Source: JANPPS01 sp965246835 (GTDB lineage: Bacteria; Pseudomonadota; Alphaproteobacteria; Acetobacterales; Acetobacteraceae). From it: a stretch of 64,000 nt of DNA. Positions 42,782-49,739 of the stretch are shown here, piece by piece (within the stretch, counting starts at the first letter, position 1; each line of letters opens with the position of its first letter). The position numbers and the translations under genes were made by a program. The notes under the pieces were generated by a model. It did not search any database. It was not told the origin of the DNA and saw nothing but the letters and a program-made list of their open reading frames with translations. The stretch covers positions 2,356,001-2,420,000 of the forward strand of contig CBDFFQ010000001.1 in NCBI GenBank assembly GCA_965246835.1, written 5' to 3'.

Positions 42782-43921
42782 TCAGAGGGTGCGGAGCCAG
42801 CCCAGGAGAGGCTCCCACAGCATCGTTTGCGCCCGCGGCCCGGCCGCCATGCCGATATGCCCGGCGCCGGGGCGGTGCAGTGTGGCGTTGGGCATCAGGC
42901 TCGCCAGCGGCAGCGCGCCCTCGGGCGGGACGATCCGATCCCGTGCTGGCACGGCGATCCAACACGGCATGGTGATCGATGCGGGCTGCACTGGGGCGCC
43001 CGCCACCCGCCATTCGCCGAGCCCTGGCGTGTTGGCGCCATACCATCCGGCGACCGTTTCCCGGGCAATTGGCGCCGCCAGGGGCACGCCATCGTTGAGC
43101 CAGTCCTCGAGCGCCACGAAGCTGGCGGCTTCTGGCGATGTTTGATCCATGGCGCCGAAATGGCGGTATTTTCGGGCGATGCCGCCGGGTTCGACGGCGG
43201 CGAACAGGGCCTGCAGCGCGTCGATCGGCAGGGTTCCGGTGCTGGCGAGCAATGGTTCGAGCAGCATCAGGCTGCCGCCCAGCCGTTTGGCGCCTTCGGG
43301 ATCGGGGGCGTGGAAATCCCAAGGGGTCGCGAGCAGCACAAGCGCCTTGACCAGGTCCGGACGGCGGAGCGCCGCCGCCAGCGCGAGCAGGCCGCCCATG
43401 CAATACCCGGCCAGCACCACGGGCTTACCGGATTCGGCGTGCAACGCCAGGAGGGCGCGTTCGATGCGGCCGGCGATATAGTCGGTGAGAGTGAACTGGC
43501 GTTCGACGGCGCCGGGCCAGCCCCAATCCATCAGAAGCGGGCGCAGGCCGTGGCCGGCCAGCCAGCGCATCATGGAGCGGCCGGGCGCCAAATCGAGCAC
43601 GTAGGCCCGGTTGACCAGGCTGGGTAGGAACAGCACGGCCGGTCCGTCGGCCCGGGTTCGCTGCAGCGTGCTGAAATCCAGGATGCGGCTATCGCCTTCC
43701 TGCCAGATCGCGGCCGGGTCGGGCAGGGTGCGCTGGTAGGGATGGCGGCGATAGGCGGCGATGCCGGCGATCAGCGCCGCATCAGGGTGCGATGCCGGCC
43801 AATCGCCGCTCGAGCTCGTCGATGCGGCGGTTGAGGGCGTCCAGCTCTCCGGTCCCAGCAGGTGCATCATGAGGGGCCGTGGCCCGCGCCGCCGGAATGG
43901 CCCCGGTGCGTCCGCCCGCAT
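42782..43921 (-). CDS. phaC: Poly(3-hydroxyalkanoate) synthase subunit PhaC
   Basis: Polymerises (R)-3-hydroxyacyl-CoA to PHA on granules. An alpha/beta-hydrolase of 379 residues, short like class III PhaC. The lipase-like box holds the catalytic cysteine: GYCMGGLLAL. Aspartate is in VPARDRIVPP and His in PGAGHIGMAAG. FLPSLVNRAYVLDL and LLMDWGWPG are PHA-synthase motifs. The N-terminal GPRPLMMHLLGPESW resembles the conserved start of related PhaC proteins, so the ATG at 43921 is kept, giving a 140-nt same-strand overlap with the upstream PhaE-like ORF. The gene opens the phaC-phbA-phbB series. Confidence 0.9.
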   Translation of the reverse strand: MRADAPGPFRRRGPRPLMMHLLGPESWTPSTAASTSSSGDWPASHPDAALIAGIAAYRRHPYQRTLPDPAAIWQEGDSRILDFSTLQRTRADGPAVLFLPSLVNRAYVLDLAPGRSMMRWLAGHGLRPLLMDWGWPGAVERQFTLTDYIAGRIERALLALHAESGKPVVLAGYCMGGLLALAAALRRPDLVKALVLLATPWDFHAPDPEGAKRLGGSLMLLEPLLASTGTLPIDALQALFAAVEPGGIARKYRHFGAMDQTSPEAASFVALEDWLNDGVPLAAPIARETVAGWYGANTPGLGEWRVAGAPVQPASITMPCWIAVPARDRIVPPEGALPLASLMPNATLHRPGAGHIGMAAGPRAQTMLWEPLLGWLRTL

Positions 43922-44081
43922 CAGGGGTGGTCCATGCCAGCATGGCGCGAGTTTGGGCGGCCCACAGATCGGTCATGCGCTGCAGGCCCTCCTGCATCTC
44001 GCGGTCCATGGCCAGGGCGGCCGACTCGCTTTGCCAAATGGTGATCCAGTCTAAGGTGATCCGGTCTGGAGTGGATGTCAT
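43782..44081 (-). CDS. PhaE-like small coiled-coil protein overlapping phaC
   Basis: A 99-residue ORF in a different frame, starting before phaC and ending inside it (140 nt shared). The N-terminal helix WITIWQSESAALAMDREMQEGLQRMTDLWAAQ resembles the amphipathic phasin/PhaE helix. The C-terminal LDALNRRIDELERRLAG is a short coiled coil as found at the end of class III PhaE subunits. The Ala/Gly-rich middle is the portion overlapping phaC's N-terminus. Its position upstream of phaC suggests an accessory subunit for polymerisation or granule binding. No clear Shine-Dalgarno; the only ATG is at 44081. Identification rests on pattern and position. Confidence 0.65.
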   Translation of the reverse strand: MTSTPDRITLDWITIWQSESAALAMDREMQEGLQRMTDLWAAQTRAMLAWTTPDAGGRTGAIPAARATAPHDAPAGTGELDALNRRIDELERRLAGIAP

Positions 44082-44148
44082 GGCATGGCACAGGAGGGAA
44101 GGCGACGCCGGCCTTTGAAATGACTGCGATCCGATCGGTGTAGTCGCC

Positions 44149-44173
44149 CATGCTGCAAGTGCGTGCTAGCATG
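44149..44173. promoter_or_regulatory. Candidate PhaR operator between phaR and the phaC operon
   Basis: Inverted repeat CATGCT (44149-44154) and AGCATG (44168-44173) with a 13-nt spacer containing TGC/GCA steps, 26 nt upstream of the phaR start. It lies in the 117-nt divergent region. PhaR is known to autoregulate by binding TGC-rich palindromes; this is the best match here, but binding is inferred. Confidence 0.4.
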
Positions 44174-44198
44174 CGCGACCGTACGCTCCGAGGTTGTC

Positions 44199-45017
44199 AT
44201 GTCCGATCCTGTTCCCGCCGCCGACGCCGTTTCCGGTGGACCCGGCGCCCCTGCGGCCCCGCCCGTTGTGGTCAAGAAATACGCCAATCGCCGGCTGTAT
44301 AACACGGAGACCTCGAGTTACATTACGCTCGACAATCTGGCTGACATGATCCGCGCCGGGCGCGACTTCGTGGTGTATGACGCCAAATCCGGTGAGGACA
44401 TCACCCGGGGCGTGCTCACGCAGATCATCGTCGAGGAGGAGAGCAAGGGCACGTCCATGCTGCCGACGGCGTTCCTGCGGCAGTTGATCGGCTTCTACGG
44501 CGGCAGCCTGCAGACGGTGGTGCCGCGCTATCTCGAGACCGCGATGTCGAGCTTTGCGCGGCAGCAGCAGCAGTTGCGGCAGGTGGTGCAGCAGACGTTC
44601 AGCCCGTTCATGCCGGCGGGCGTCGAGGAGCTGAGCCGGCAGAACATGGCGGTCATCGAGCGGGCGATGAGCTTGTTCAACCCGTTCCACCGGGGGAGCG
44701 AGCCGTTGCCGGCGGACGTGCCGGTCGTTCGCGACGATGCGGCGCAGGACGCGGGTTCGCCGGGCCAGGACGAAGCCGGCGATGTCACGATGCTTCGGCA
44801 CGAAATCGAAAGCTTGCGGGCTCAATTGGCGATTGCGCGGGCGGATGCCGTGTTGGCCCAGGCGGGCGTATCACCCACGGTTCAGGCACATGCCGCCGAG
44901 GCGCCGAACGTGGTGGCCGATCTTCCGCCGCCATCGACGAACATCCCGCGCGTTCTCCGGCAGCGCGGAGGCCGGCCCAAGACGGCGGGATCGCATTCCG
45001 CTAACACGGACTCGTGA
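44199..45017 (+). CDS. phaR: Polyhydroxyalkanoate synthesis repressor PhaR
   Basis: DNA- and PHB-binding repressor of phasin and PHB genes. The 272-residue protein has the highly conserved N-terminal PHB_acc_N domain (VKKYANRRLYNTETSSYITLDNLADMIRAG, residues about 24-55). The PHB_acc domain with FLRQLIGFYGGSLQTVVPRYLE follows. Then come a Gln-rich helix (FARQQQQLRQ) and an Ala/Pro-rich linker that ends in a basic RQRGGRPKTAG. It is divergent from the phaC cluster, as expected for its regulator. The ATG at 44199 (MSDPVPAADA) is preferred to an earlier in-frame start. Confidence 0.95.
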   Translation: MSDPVPAADAVSGGPGAPAAPPVVVKKYANRRLYNTETSSYITLDNLADMIRAGRDFVVYDAKSGEDITRGVLTQIIVEEESKGTSMLPTAFLRQLIGFYGGSLQTVVPRYLETAMSSFARQQQQLRQVVQQTFSPFMPAGVEELSRQNMAVIERAMSLFNPFHRGSEPLPADVPVVRDDAAQDAGSPGQDEAGDVTMLRHEIESLRAQLAIARADAVLAQAGVSPTVQAHAAEAPNVVADLPPPSTNIPRVLRQRGGRPKTAGSHSANTDS

Positions 45018-45088
45018 TCTGTGCTATTGAGATAAATCCAGCATCTTGGATCAATGGATTGGGAAGCATCGTCGCGGCAGGATCAGGG

Positions 45089-45493
45089 ATGAGCGACGAT
45101 CCCTTGGATACCGAGGCCGGGCCGGCTGCGCGTGCGGGGTTGGCCGATCGGCATGTGGGCTCCCGGATTCGGGAGCGCAGGGTCATGCTGGGGCTTTCTC
45201 AGCAGCAACTCGCCCAGCTCATCGGCGTCACGTATCAGCAGGCTCATAAGTATGAACGTGGGCTGAACCGGATTTCGGCGGGGCGGCTGTATGAGATCGC
45301 GCTGGTGCTCCATGCACCGGTCAGCTGGTTCTTCGATGGCCTCGATGGCGAGACGCCCGAGGTTGAACTCTCAACCCGGCAACGTATGTCGCTGGAACTA
45401 GCCCGCAATTTTGCCGCGATCGGCAACGAGCGTCATCAGGAAGCGCTCAGCAACATGGCCCGGGCGCTGGCTGCGCAATCCGCCTCCGATTAG
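45089..45493 (+). CDS. XRE-family helix-turn-helix regulator
   Basis: A 134-residue Cro/CI-type DNA-binding protein. The HTH is VGSRIRERRVMLGLSQQQLAQLIGVTYQQAHKYERGLNRIS (about residues 18-58), closely similar to the SinR/HipB-like family in alphaproteobacteria. A C-terminal helical segment (LELARNFAAIGNERHQEALSNMARAL) may dimerise. The ATG at 45089 follows CAGGGATGAG. It sits 71 nt downstream of phaR in the same orientation and overlaps the convergent lpxD by four bases. The target genes are unknown. Confidence 0.9.
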   Translation: MSDDPLDTEAGPAARAGLADRHVGSRIRERRVMLGLSQQQLAQLIGVTYQQAHKYERGLNRISAGRLYEIALVLHAPVSWFFDGLDGETPEVELSTRQRMSLELARNFAAIGNERHQEALSNMARALAAQSASD

Positions 45494-46524
45494 GGTTTGC
45501 CCTTCGCGGGGTGCAGCATTCGTTTGAGCAGGACGATCTGGCGGAAGAAATCCTGCTTGGGTTGCGCCGGGCTGCCGAGCATGATGGCCCCGGGTGGGAC
45601 GTCGGCGATCACGCCGGCCTGAGCCCCCACCTGCGCTCCGCGACCGATCCGCAGATGCCCGGCGAAGGCCGCCTGACCCCCGATTTGGACGAAGTCCTCG
45701 AGCACCGTCGAGCCGGAGATGCCAACCTGCGCCACGATGACGCAGCAGCGGCCCGTGCGTACGTTATGTCCGATCTGGACGAGGTTATCGATCCGAGTGC
45801 CGGCGCCGATAATGGTGTCCTGAACGGAGCCCCGGTCGATCGTGGCGTTGGCGCCGACCTCCACGTCGTCTTCCAGGAGCACACGTCCTAGTTGCGGGGC
45901 AGTCACGAAGCCGGATGCTGTCTGGCTGAAGCCGAAGCCTTCTTGCCCGATCCGCGCGCCAGGATGGAGGCACACGCGCAGGCCGAGGACTGCGTGGCTG
46001 ACGGTCGTGTGAGGGCCGATCCGGCATCCCGGTCCGATCACGACCCCCTCCCCGATGCAGGCATACGCACCGATTCGGCTGCCAGCGCCGATGCGTGCGC
46101 CAGGCTGCACGAGAGCGAACGGATCGATTTGGGCGCCGGGATGGATCTCTGCACTGTCGGCGACGCAGGCGGTCGGATGAATGCCCGGGGCGGGTGGTGG
46201 GATTGGGTGGAAGAGGTCGGCGACCTGGGCCCAGCCCTGGTCCGGGTTGCCGACCGTGATCGCGCTCGCCGAAGTGGGCACGTGGTTGGCGAGGTCAGGA
46301 TGCACGATCACCGCACCAGCCCGGGTCGATTGCAGCGTCGGCAGATGCAGGCGGCTATTCAGAAAGGTAACGTCAGTCGGCCCGGCCGCCGCAAGCGGCG
46401 CGATGCCTGTTAGAATTCGGTCTGGCCCGGCGCAATCACCGCCAGCAGCCAACGCCACGGCTTGAAGACCGAATGGCCCGCGGCGGGCGTAAAATCGGGG
46501 GTCGCCAACCGTAGCCCCATGCAT
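45490..46524 (-). CDS. lpxD: UDP-3-O-acylglucosamine N-acyltransferase LpxD (isolated copy)
   Basis: N-acylates UDP-3-O-acyl-glucosamine in lipid A synthesis; cytosolic trimer. Of 344 residues, the N-terminal uridine-binding domain contains LAAAGPTDVTFLN and a short helix. The left-handed beta-helix shows many hexapeptide turns (IGAGSRIGAYACIGEGVVIGPG). The catalytic His is in QIGHNVRTG, and the C-terminal helical extension ends QIVLLKRMLHP. It is not beside fabZ, lpxA or lpxB, unlike the usual lpx cluster, so it may be a second copy or a relative used for another sugar. ATG at 46524. Confidence 0.88.
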   Translation of the reverse strand: MHGATVGDPRFYARRGPFGLQAVALAAGGDCAGPDRILTGIAPLAAAGPTDVTFLNSRLHLPTLQSTRAGAVIVHPDLANHVPTSASAITVGNPDQGWAQVADLFHPIPPPAPGIHPTACVADSAEIHPGAQIDPFALVQPGARIGAGSRIGAYACIGEGVVIGPGCRIGPHTTVSHAVLGLRVCLHPGARIGQEGFGFSQTASGFVTAPQLGRVLLEDDVEVGANATIDRGSVQDTIIGAGTRIDNLVQIGHNVRTGRCCVIVAQVGISGSTVLEDFVQIGGQAAFAGHLRIGRGAQVGAQAGVIADVPPGAIMLGSPAQPKQDFFRQIVLLKRMLHPAKGKP

Positions 46525-46616
46525 CTGCAGACCTCGTTGATTTCGTGCGATGGTAGCACGCGCGGAGAGCTAAAAGCCGCACCGCCCACCAAGGATGATC
46601 ACGAGATTTGGATTGC

Positions 46617-46638
46617 GACCCCGGGGACCGGCGGGGTC
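46617..46638 (-). terminator. Hairpin downstream of the 45-aa mini-protein
   Basis: Seven-base arms 46617-46623 (GACCCCG) and 46632-46638 (CGGGGTC), loop of eight, 20 nt past the stop of the minus-strand mini-protein. No U-run follows on that strand. Function as a terminator is inferred from position. Confidence 0.4.
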
Positions 46639-46657
46639 AGGCGTTGGCCCGGGACGC

Positions 46658-46795
46658 TTAGCTGAGAACCATTTGCACAACATTGATCACCGCGACCCAG
46701 CACGCGACGGCGAGTGCGGCGGTTACTGCCACGCCCAAGACCGGCGAGAATGGTGAGGGTATGGTGCGATCCGCCGTGATCGTCCGGTTCATCAT
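46658..46795 (-). CDS. 45-aa predicted single-pass membrane mini-protein
   Basis: Found by reading the minus strand between lpxD and the methyltransferase gene. It encodes 45 residues, start ATG at 46795 followed by a second ATG (MMNRTITADRTIPSPFSP). One hydrophobic stretch, about residues 20-43 (VLGVAVTAALAVACWVAV), would span the membrane. The ribosome-binding site CCCTCCC at 46805-46811 reads GGGAGGG upstream of the start, at good spacing. No homologue is recognised. A stem follows the stop. Its strong Shine-Dalgarno, complete frame and TM segment favour a genuine small gene over chance. Confidence 0.62.
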   Translation of the reverse strand: MMNRTITADRTIPSPFSPVLGVAVTAALAVACWVAVINVVQMVLS

Positions 46796-46839
46796 TTTTT
46801 GCAGCCCTCCCATGCGCTAGAAGAAATGTGGCGTTCCTG

Positions 46840-46889
46840 TGTCAGATTGTCGAGAGGTTTCGACAACTAAAAAGGTAAATCGCCTGACA
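46840..46889. promoter_or_regulatory. Nested inverted repeats in the AT-rich region before the methyltransferase gene
   Basis: An outer pair TGTCAG (46840-46845) and CTGACA (46884-46889) encloses an inner perfect pair TTGTCGA (46847-46853) and TCGACAA (46860-46866). They lie in an unusually A+T-rich stretch. A third pair, CATCCC/GGGATG, is at 46916-46934. These could be operator sites for the mini-protein or the methyltransferase gene, but no regulator is identified. Confidence 0.45.
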
Positions 46890-46967
46890 ATTCCAAACGT
46901 TAACTCTGGGCGAAGCATCCCGAAACCGGGGATGTTGCGTTGAAATTACGTAAATTCTACGTCTGCC

Positions 46968-47714
46968 ATGATGGTAGATCGTCGGAGTTTAAATGTTGTC
47001 GACCTATTCAGCGGCATCGGGGGGTTCAGTCTCGGCTTACATTGGGCGGGTATGCGGACGAGGGCATTCTGCGAATCGGATCCAATTGCGCGGGGTGTGC
47101 TCGCGCGGCATTGGTCAGGCGTCCCGATCTATCCCGATATCCGATGCCTGGATGCCGCTCGGTTGCGGGCGGATGGCGTGCCGCTGCCAGACGTGCTCTG
47201 CGGCGGGTTCCCGTGTCAGGACGTCAGCCTCGCGGGGCGGGGTGCCGGCCTGGATGGGGAGCGGTCGGGACTTTGGGCCGAGATGGCGCGCCTGGTCGCC
47301 GAGTGCGGACCGCGCTGGGTGGTGGTTGAGAACGTCCCTGGGCTGCGAAGCCGCGGCGCGGACCGGGTGCTCGGCGCGTTGGAGGCTTTGGGCTACGCCT
47401 GCTGGCCGGTCGTGGTGGGTGCTGCTCATGCCGGAGCACCCCACCGGCGGGCACGGGTTTGGGTGGTGGCGCAAGCCGTTTCTGCCGACTCCGGTGGCGC
47501 GGGATTGGAAGTGGGGGTCGCGGGCGCAGATCGGGCGGCGCCGGGCTTGCCAGTTGAACGATGCAGTGGGTGGCCGGCTGCACCCCGGGTTCGTCGAGTG
47601 GATGATGGGATTTCCGGAGGGGTGGACCGGGGCTGGCGGGTGCAGGCGCTAGGGAACGCGGTCGTGCCGGCCGTTGCTGCGATGATCGGGCGGGCGATGA
47701 TGCGGATGGGTTGA
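46968..47714 (+). CDS. DNA (cytosine-5-)-methyltransferase, apparently double-frameshifted
   Basis: C5 methyltransferase motifs are clear in one frame: motif I VVDLFSGIGGFSLGLHWAG, IV GGFPCQDVSLAGRG with the catalytic Cys, VI ENVPG and VIII RRARVWVVA. A motif X-like end, RVQALGNAVVPAVAA, closes it. Between 47472 and about 47640 this frame has no family likeness. The +1 frame there reads FLPTPVARDW, LNDAVGGRLHPGFVEWMMGFPEGWT, as in phage-type enzymes. Two compensating indels would explain this, so the 248-residue product may be inactive. Start ATG 46968. No restriction enzyme is beside it. The AT-rich upstream DNA suggests transfer. Confidence 0.75.
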   Translation: MMVDRRSLNVVDLFSGIGGFSLGLHWAGMRTRAFCESDPIARGVLARHWSGVPIYPDIRCLDAARLRADGVPLPDVLCGGFPCQDVSLAGRGAGLDGERSGLWAEMARLVAECGPRWVVVENVPGLRSRGADRVLGALEALGYACWPVVVGAAHAGAPHRRARVWVVAQAVSADSGGAGLEVGVAGADRAAPGLPVERCSGWPAAPRVRRVDDGISGGVDRGWRVQALGNAVVPAVAAMIGRAMMRMG

Positions 47715-47724
47715 CTTCAGAGAT

Positions 47725-47752
47725 CCACCTCTCCCGCCCGCGGGAGAGGTGG
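47725..47752. terminator. Perfect hairpin between the methyltransferase and dps genes
   Basis: Twelve-base arms 47725-47736 and 47741-47752 are exact reverse complements, extended by a T-A pair, with a 4-nt loop. It lies between convergent stops, so it could stop transcription from both sides. The core CCTCTCCCG/CGGGAGAGG is that of the REP-like elements at 17449 and 19979. Confidence 0.6.
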
Positions 47753-47761
47753 AGATAAAAA

Positions 47762-48475
47762 CTATTTCGCTTCGTCGATGGGTTTGCCGTCGTTCAGGTC
47801 CCGGCCGGCGTTGGGGTCGGTTGGGGTGGGTTGGATGAAGGCGCGCATCTGCCATTGATATTTGTCGATCGCGTCTTCCACGCCTTGCAGCAGGTTGGAG
47901 GTCGTGGGGTCCGGTTCGTTGGTGTCGCGAACGGCCTGGCGGATCTCGTCGCCGACTGTTTTGTAGGCGGTGGTGAACCAAAGGATGACCTGGGCGTCAT
48001 CGACGAAGCCGCCGGGGATCTCGGGCAAGGCCGAGGTCTGGACGATGGTGGTGGCGCGGCCGTCCGCCGAGGAGCCGATGGAGAGCAGGCGCTCGGCGAC
48101 CATGTCGGCGTATTTGGACGTGCCGGTGTAATGGTCCTGCAGCAATTCGTGCAGCGGATACCAGAGGGTGCCGGAGACGTTCCAGTGGGCCTGCTTGATC
48201 TGGAGCTGCAGGTGCTGAAGTTCGGTCAGGGTGCGCTGGAGGGAGGCGACCGTTTTCTTCACGCCTTCTGCGCCGCCTTGCGGGCCGACGAACGGCCGGG
48301 TGGTCATGCTGTTGGTCGGGAACGATCCCAGCGGCTGGAACTGCCGGGTGGCGGAGGGTGGCGAGGGGCTGCGGGCAGGTGGGGTCTGGTTGGGCCGGGC
48401 TTCGGTTCCGCCGGCGGTTTGGGCGATCGCGGGCGAGGCGGCGGCCAGCGCGAGTGCCAGGGTCAGTATGCGCAT
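47762..48475 (-). CDS. Dps/ferritin-like protein with a secretion signal
   Basis: A 237-residue Dps domain protein with an N-terminal Sec signal (ILTLALALAAASPAIAQ) and a Pro/Gln-rich linker of about 50 residues. The Dps core has LQHLQLQIKQAHWNVSG, LHELLQDHYTGTSKYADMVAERLLSIG, with the ferroxidase His, Asp and Glu. The C-terminal helix contains VEDAIDKYQWQMRAFI. Cytosolic Dps binds DNA and oxidises iron; an exported form would act in the periplasm against iron and peroxide, as in a few described cases. The mature core is otherwise complete. The ATG at 48475 is the only start giving the signal. Confidence 0.84.
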   Translation of the reverse strand: MRILTLALALAAASPAIAQTAGGTEARPNQTPPARSPSPPSATRQFQPLGSFPTNSMTTRPFVGPQGGAEGVKKTVASLQRTLTELQHLQLQIKQAHWNVSGTLWYPLHELLQDHYTGTSKYADMVAERLLSIGSSADGRATTIVQTSALPEIPGGFVDDAQVILWFTTAYKTVGDEIRQAVRDTNEPDPTTSNLLQGVEDAIDKYQWQMRAFIQPTPTDPNAGRDLNDGKPIDEAK

Positions 48476-48527
48476 CGGGAACTCCCTCGTGAGCTCATCC
48501 GAACTGCGCCGGAGCGTGCGAGTTGCT

Positions 48528-49175
48528 TCAATAACTTTTGAAGCGGTTCAGCGCGTCCGCGATCTCGCTCGGAGTCAGCAGGCGGGGTTGGCCGGCGGCG
48601 CGGGCCAGGAGGTATTGCCGGGCGAGTGTTTCCAGCAGCCGGGCGCCGTCGAGCGCGGCGGCGAGGGAGGGACCGGCGGCGATCATGCCGTGATTGGCGA
48701 GCAGGCAGGCTGTGCGGTCCTGCATGGCTTCCACGGTGAGTTCGGCCAGCACGGGGGTGCCGAAGGTCACATAGGGCGCGCAGCGAATATCGGGGCCGCC
48801 GAAGCTGAGGACGAGGTAGTGGAAGGCGGGGATGGGCTCGTTCAGGCAGGCCAATGCCGTGCAGTGATCGGCGTGGGTGTGGATGATGGCGTGCAGGTCG
48901 GGGCGTTCGCGGTAGAGGCCGGCGTGGAGGGGCCATTCGCTGCTGGCGCCGGGTTCGGGCGCGTCGAGCGTGGTGGCGACCAGCGCCTCAGGTGTCACGC
49001 GTTCAGGCGTCGTGCGGGTGGGGGAGATCAGCATTCCGGTGGGGGTGCGGAGGCTGATATTGCCGCTGCTGCCTTGGATTAGGCCCTGCTGGCCGAGGCT
49101 GCGGTAGGCCTCGGCCAGGGCGATCCGTTCAGACGTGGGTAGATCAGGCAGCTTGGGCGGCTTTGAGTCGGTCAC
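48528..49175 (-). CDS. Class II aldolase/adducin family protein
   Basis: Zinc-dependent aldolase-like protein of 215 residues (fuculose-phosphate aldolase fold). Metal and active-site motifs are GSSGNISLRTPTGMLISPTR, the HTHADHCTAL zinc histidines and the third His in LLANHGMIAAGPSL. The glutamate in EWPLH is placed as the acid/base residue. The sugar-phosphate substrate is unknown. The GTG at 49175 overlaps msrA by 32 nt. It precedes dps by 52 nt on the same strand. Confidence 0.87.
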   Translation of the reverse strand: MTDSKPPKLPDLPTSERIALAEAYRSLGQQGLIQGSSGNISLRTPTGMLISPTRTTPERVTPEALVATTLDAPEPGASSEWPLHAGLYRERPDLHAIIHTHADHCTALACLNEPIPAFHYLVLSFGGPDIRCAPYVTFGTPVLAELTVEAMQDRTACLLANHGMIAAGPSLAAALDGARLLETLARQYLLARAAGQPRLLTPSEIADALNRFKSY

Positions 49176-49692
49176 CGAACAGCTTGCGCAGTTTCGCGAC
49201 CTTCGGATTGATCACGGCGCGGCAGTAGCCGGACCAGGGGTTGCGGGCAAAGTAGTCCTGGTGCTCGTCCTCGGCGCGCCAGAATTGGGCGAGGGGGACG
49301 AGCTCGGTCACGATCGGGCGGGGCCACACCTTGGCGGCGTCGATCTCGGCCATGACGGTGCGGGCGGTCTCGGCCTGCTCGTCGGAGGTGGTGAGGATGA
49401 CGCTGCGGTATTGCGGGCCGATGTCGGCGCCTTGTTGGTCTTTCGTGGTGGGATCGTGGAGGGTGAAGAAGACGCGGAGGATGTCGGCCAGGGCGATTTG
49501 AGCCGGGTCGAAGGTGAGTTGCACGACTTCGGCGTGACCGGTGCGCTTGCCGCAAACCTGGTCGTAGGTCGGATTGGGCACGGTGCCACCTGCATAGCCC
49601 GAGACGGAGCTGTGGACGCCGCGCAGGCTGGTGAACACGGGCTCGAGGCACCAGAAGCAGCCGCCGCCCAAGGTGATCTGTTCAGTTGACAT
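49144..49692 (-). CDS. msrA: Peptide-methionine (S)-S-oxide reductase
   Basis: Repairs oxidised methionine in proteins; cytosolic, 182 residues. The catalytic motif is GGCFWCLEPVF. Family blocks include VSGYAGGTVPNPTYDQVCGKRTGHAEVVQ, FFTLHDPTTKDQQGADIGPQYRS, EDEHQDYF and GYCRAVINPK. The ATG at 49692 gives MSTEQITLGG. The 3' end overlaps the aldolase frame by 32 nt, so the two are co-oriented and probably co-transcribed. With dps nearby, this area could serve oxidative-stress defence, but shared control is not shown. Confidence 0.95.
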   Translation of the reverse strand: MSTEQITLGGGCFWCLEPVFTSLRGVHSSVSGYAGGTVPNPTYDQVCGKRTGHAEVVQLTFDPAQIALADILRVFFTLHDPTTKDQQGADIGPQYRSVILTTSDEQAETARTVMAEIDAAKVWPRPIVTELVPLAQFWRAEDEHQDYFARNPWSGYCRAVINPKVAKLRKLFGDRLKAAQAA

Positions 49693-49739
49693 TGGTCAGT
49701 CTCCTTTGGGCCGGAGATGGCGATGCCGGGCTTCTGCGT

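Noticed and set aside
46968..47714. Restriction-modification system at the methyltransferase gene
   Set aside because: No endonuclease-like ORF flanks it; neighbours are a mini-protein and Dps.
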